Positions 61,335-64,000 of a stretch of DNA of 64,000 nucleotides are shown here, in pieces. Position 1 is the stretch's first letter, and every line of letters begins with the position of its first letter. The notes beneath the pieces are model-generated. The model searched no databases. It saw only the letters and a program-made list of their open reading frames with translations, and had not been told where the DNA came from. The translations under genes and the position numbers were made by a program. The stretch comes from an uncultured Eubacteriales bacterium. Lineage in GTDB: Bacteria; Bacillota; Clostridia; Peptostreptococcales; Anaerovoracaceae. The stretch is taken from NCBI GenBank assembly GCA_902786355.1, contig CADABZ010000007.1, positions 1 through 64,000 of the forward strand. Reading direction: 5' to 3'.

Positions 61335-62163
61335 TTTTCTTCCCTCCACGTATCAGTCTGGAGAACAGAGAGTCTTTCTCATCGCCTGCCGGCATGTATA
61401 TATCGAGAAGCATCTTCTCCAGAGTTTTGAGATCAAGGAATCTTCTGAGTGTTCCGTTACGTGCTACCGAGATTGCCCCTGTCTCTTCGGAAACGATAAT
61501 GACAAAAGCGTCTGAAACTTCACTCAGGCCGACGCCGGCTCTGTGTCTCGTACCGAGATTCTTTCCGATGCTGGCCCTGTTGGTAAGCGGCAGTACGCAG
61601 CTCGCCGCATGTATCCTGATGCCCCTGATGATCACAGCTCCGTCATGCAAAGGTGATCCTTCATAGAACAGATTACCCAGAAGCCTGACCGATATCTCAG
61701 CATCCACGATCACACCTGTCTCAATGATATCATTGAGCATAGTCTCGCGTTCTATCGCTATGAGAGCTCCTGTCCGTGTTGATGAAAAATCATCCACCGC
61801 GTCAACCAGCTTGTGGACAGTGGCGTATATCTCCTCCTTGCCGATATCTCTGAATGTACTGGTGAGAAGTCCCCTTCGTCCGATCTGTTCAAGACCTCGC
61901 CGTATCTCAGGCTGGAAAAGTATGATAACGCCGATGAGACCCACTGTGATGAGTCTGGTCAGCAGCCAGTTGAGCAGACTGAGGCCGAAAACTTCAGATG
62001 CGAGGAAAACTGCAACAATCAAAAGGACTCCCCTGAACAGCTGCTGGGCTCTTGTCTCCTTGATCATTTCGAGCAGCCTATACAGGATGTATGCAACAAT
62101 AAGGATATCGATGATATCCGTTATCCGTATGCTTAACAGTAAATTCGTCAGATTGCTGAGCAT
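61327..62163 (-). CDS. cdaA: diadenylate cyclase CdaA
   Basis: A 278-residue membrane enzyme that makes the second messenger c-di-AMP from two ATP. Three N-terminal membrane helices (about 15-30, 44-60, 64-83) lead to the DAC domain with the catalytic DGA (174-176, SPLHDGAVIIRG) and RHR (206-208, GTRHRAGVGLSE) motifs. Its start overlaps the stop of the upstream LCP gene (TGATG) and its stop overlaps cdaR, so all three are coupled. Confidence 0.96.
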   Translation of the reverse strand: MLSNLTNLLLSIRITDIIDILIVAYILYRLLEMIKETRAQQLFRGVLLIVAVFLASEVFGLSLLNWLLTRLITVGLIGVIILFQPEIRRGLEQIGRRGLLTSTFRDIGKEEIYATVHKLVDAVDDFSSTRTGALIAIERETMLNDIIETGVIVDAEISVRLLGNLFYEGSPLHDGAVIIRGIRIHAASCVLPLTNRASIGKNLGTRHRAGVGLSEVSDAFVIIVSEETGAISVARNGTLRRFLDLKTLEKMLLDIYMPAGDEKDSLFSRLIRGGKKNE

Positions 62164-64000
62164 CAGTTATCCGTTTCTCCGTCCTCTTGTGTGTCAGTTT
62201 TTTCTGCGCCGGCGACAACTACATCACCATCTTCGTTCTCTTCGAGCATCTCTCCGTTCATGACTGCCTGAATGAGAGTTTTCGCGTTGTTGATGCTCTC
62301 CTCATCCTGAGTCATAACATAAGCATATGCTCCTCCGGTTGAATAGGTCTGCAGCGATCCGTCGCCGCCGGTAATAGAATTCTTGTAGATCTTCCAGTCA
62401 GGATTCTTTGCCAGCTGAAGCTTGATCAGTGCTCTCAGTTCGCTTGAACTGAAGCTCATCTGGAAGTAATCGCGCATTTCTGAAAGCACCTTGTTGTAGC
62501 TGAGCGCCATTGTCTTGCTGCTTGTCGCCTTTTTGATAACAGCTTCCAGCACGGCCTGCTGATTCTTGATCCTCTGGTTATCGCCGTCCGGGAATGCTTT
62601 TCTTTCTCTGGCGAAAGCGAGAGCTTCCTTGCCGCCCATGTAATTCCATCCTTTTTCGACCTTCCAGTCCGGCATCTTGACAGGATAGAACTCATAATCC
62701 GACCAGACGTCTACCCCTCCTATGGCATATATAAATGCTTTGACTGTTGTGAAGTTGACTTTTACATAGTAGTTGATCTTAGTCTCAAGCAGGTTCTCTT
62801 CTGCTCCGATTGTCGTAGGAACGCCATAGAATCCCGTATGGGTCAGCTTGTCCATCGCGTAATCCTTATCCGGCATATATATCTGATAATCTCTAGGTAT
62901 GGAGGTCATCAGAACCTGTTCAGTCTTAGGATTGACTGTTACGACCATGTTTACATCTGACCGGCCTTCCTCATCAATGTAGCCGTAAGCATCGATACCT
63001 GTGATGCACACATTGAAAGGATCTCTCGTTATGTTTCTTACTCTGTTCTCATTCTTGACAGAAGTCTTGTCGAGGAATGAGAGCGTGCCCATCGCGTAGG
63101 CTGTTCCTACGCCGAAGAAGGCTATCAGGATCACAGCCGTCAGAGATGCTATCACCCTGACCCAGGTATTAACACCGCGCTTTCTGAGCTGTCCCAGGAT
63201 TATCAGGCTCAGAAGTCCGAGGATCACATAAAATGCTACAAGCATTCCGAAAGGAAGCACATTCATGAATGTCATGATAGCCATGAATACAGCCAGTGCA
63301 ATAACATATATGCGTGACAGCCATCTCGGCACGAATCCTGCAGCCGGTGCTGAATGCTTTCTGAGTTTCTTTTTCTTTTTGTTGACTTTTTTGTAGACGT
63401 TATGTCTGTATCTGTCATAAGCATCTACCTGAGCTTTTCTGAGCGCAGCATCCTCGTTCTCAGATATGACTTTGCCGGCCTGAGAATCAGTCTCGCCAAG
63501 TTCTTTGAACAGCTCTGCAAGTTCGTCTTTTTCCTGTGGCTGCTCATACTGCGGTTTCACGGCCGCAGCAGAATTAACTGCCGATGGTTCAGGTATTTCA
63601 GGTATTGTCTCTGGCTTCTTGTCATCTTCGCTTCCAACGAGCTTTCTGGCTGATTTGAAAGCACCTGATGCAATGCCTGTCAGACCGGCAGCCTTGCCTC
63701 CGATCTTTCCTGCAATCTGTCCGATCAGATCATTTCCGGTCTCCTCTGCGATCTCTTCAGGCGCATTCTGATGTTCAGGGATACTCGAAAGGATCCTGTC
63801 CCGTGATCCGAGCGGCTCAGCTATAGTATTATCAAAAGAAACATTCTTTCTGCTGTACGAAGGAGTATCTGATGCCGGTCTTTCCGGTTCTTTTCCTGCA
63901 GAAAACGGTGCCGGTATATCTTCTTTTTTTGCAGAAAGAGGCTCCGGAATATCCGATCTGAAAGCATCTGAAGAGCGCAGGCTGGAAGCCTTTCTGTCGG
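62163..64000 (-). CDS. LytR-CpsA-Psr family protein (5' end beyond right edge)
   Basis: At least 611 residues are in the window and the frame is open to the right edge, so the start is missing. A GTG at 63560 lies inside the frame and is not the start; the 146 residues before it contain no Met. They are Pro/Glu/Ser-rich and disordered, with two related copies of PEPLSAKKEDI / PAPFSAGKEPE. Next come a basic stretch, membrane helices (about 90-175 residues downstream of the GTG) and an extracellular LCP domain with TSIPRDYQIYMP and LAFARERKAFPDGDNQRIKNQ. LCP enzymes attach teichoic acid or other glycopolymers to peptidoglycan. It is co-translated with cdaA. Confidence 0.88.
   Translation of the reverse strand, partial: DRKASSLRSSDAFRSDIPEPLSAKKEDIPAPFSAGKEPERPASDTPSYSRKNVSFDNTIAEPLGSRDRILSSIPEHQNAPEEIAEETGNDLIGQIAGKIGGKAAGLTGIASGAFKSARKLVGSEDDKKPETIPEIPEPSAVNSAAAVKPQYEQPQEKDELAELFKELGETDSQAGKVISENEDAALRKAQVDAYDRYRHNVYKKVNKKKKKLRKHSAPAAGFVPRWLSRIYVIALAVFMAIMTFMNVLPFGMLVAFYVILGLLSLIILGQLRKRGVNTWVRVIASLTAVILIAFFGVGTAYAMGTLSFLDKTSVKNENRVRNITRDPFNVCITGIDAYGYIDEEGRSDVNMVVTVNPKTEQVLMTSIPRDYQIYMPDKDYAMDKLTHTGFYGVPTTIGAEENLLETKINYYVKVNFTTVKAFIYAIGGVDVWSDYEFYPVKMPDWKVEKGWNYMGGKEALAFARERKAFPDGDNQRIKNQQAVLEAVIKKATSSKTMALSYNKVLSEMRDYFQMSFSSSELRALIKLQLAKNPDWKIYKNSITGGDGSLQTYSTGGAYAYVMTQDEESINNAKTLIQAVMNGEMLEENEDGDVVVAGAEKTDTQEDGETDN

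Noticed and set aside
63505-63771. Plus-strand frame near the right edge
   Set aside because: It lies opposite the open LCP frame, with no RBS or family features.
1-64000. CRISPR array, insertion sequence, prophage or toxin-antitoxin pair
   Set aside because: No spaced direct repeats, transposase, integrase, phage structural gene or toxin-like pair was seen in reading both strands.

Overview
The window (about 48% G+C by eye) reads as chromosome of an anaerobic, amino-acid-fermenting Firmicute of class Clostridia. It carries D-proline reductase genes (prdB, prdA, prdC) with a proline racemase, a Na+-translocating oxaloacetate decarboxylase, DAP dehydrogenase-type lysine synthesis under a lysine riboswitch, a bacterial glycogen pathway with a GlgC/GlgD pair, a c-di-AMP cyclase operon and the tmk-holB-ricT-trmN6 housekeeping cluster. 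A Peptostreptococcales/Anaerovoracaceae-like gut or oral anaerobe is my inference, not a measurement. I saw no insertion sequence, prophage or CRISPR array.

Layout. 1-5.4 kb: Stickland proline module; prdC-prdA-small gene-prdB run leftward and proline racemase runs rightward from a 443-bp divergent region rich in palindromes, followed by tRNA-Arg(ACG). 5.5-12.8 kb: an unknown protein, a membrane-anchored clostripain-type protease, HflX, a VWA protein, a macrodomain protein and a LUD-domain protein, all leftward. 12.9-23.1 kb: an eight-gene leftward operon (carboxyltransferase, OadG-like, biotin carrier, OadB, OadA, aminotransferase, Asp/Glu racemase, Na+/acidic amino acid symporter), a divergent LysR regulator and an asparaginase. 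23.2-27.7 kb: dapA-dapB-ddh-lysA behind a promoter, lysine riboswitch and terminator. 27.7-42.2 kb: glycogen genes (GH13-GH77 fusion, glgA, glgD, glgC, glgP, glgB), a PrsW-type protease, a 30-codon membrane ORF and class III fructose-bisphosphatase. 42.2-50 kb: murA, two small membrane proteins, trmN6-like, ricT, holB, tmk, Hsp33, a GNAT-like protein. 50-57.4 kb: pta, metY, a GltS-like transporter, an acyltransferase, a zinc-type macrodomain hydrolase and a PPi-type phosphofructokinase. 57.6-60.3 kb (rightward): gltX and a nucleotidyltransferase. 60.4-64 kb (leftward): cdaR, cdaA and an LCP protein that runs off the right edge.

How the genes fit together. Two amino-acid energy modules stand out. 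Proline is racemised and reduced by Prd enzymes. Asparagine/aspartate can be deamidated, imported with Na+, racemised, transaminated to oxaloacetate and decarboxylated by a membrane complex that exports Na+; that every step lies in one operon plus its flanks is the most interesting reading here. Carbon storage uses ADP-glucose glycogen synthesis with phosphorylase and debranching/transglucosylation, beside class III FBPase and an apparently PPi-dependent phosphofructokinase, which would economise ATP.

Many gene starts were moved to an internal ATG with a good Shine-Dalgarno sequence; the reason is given per entry. Functions rest on reading motifs and context by eye, without database searches.
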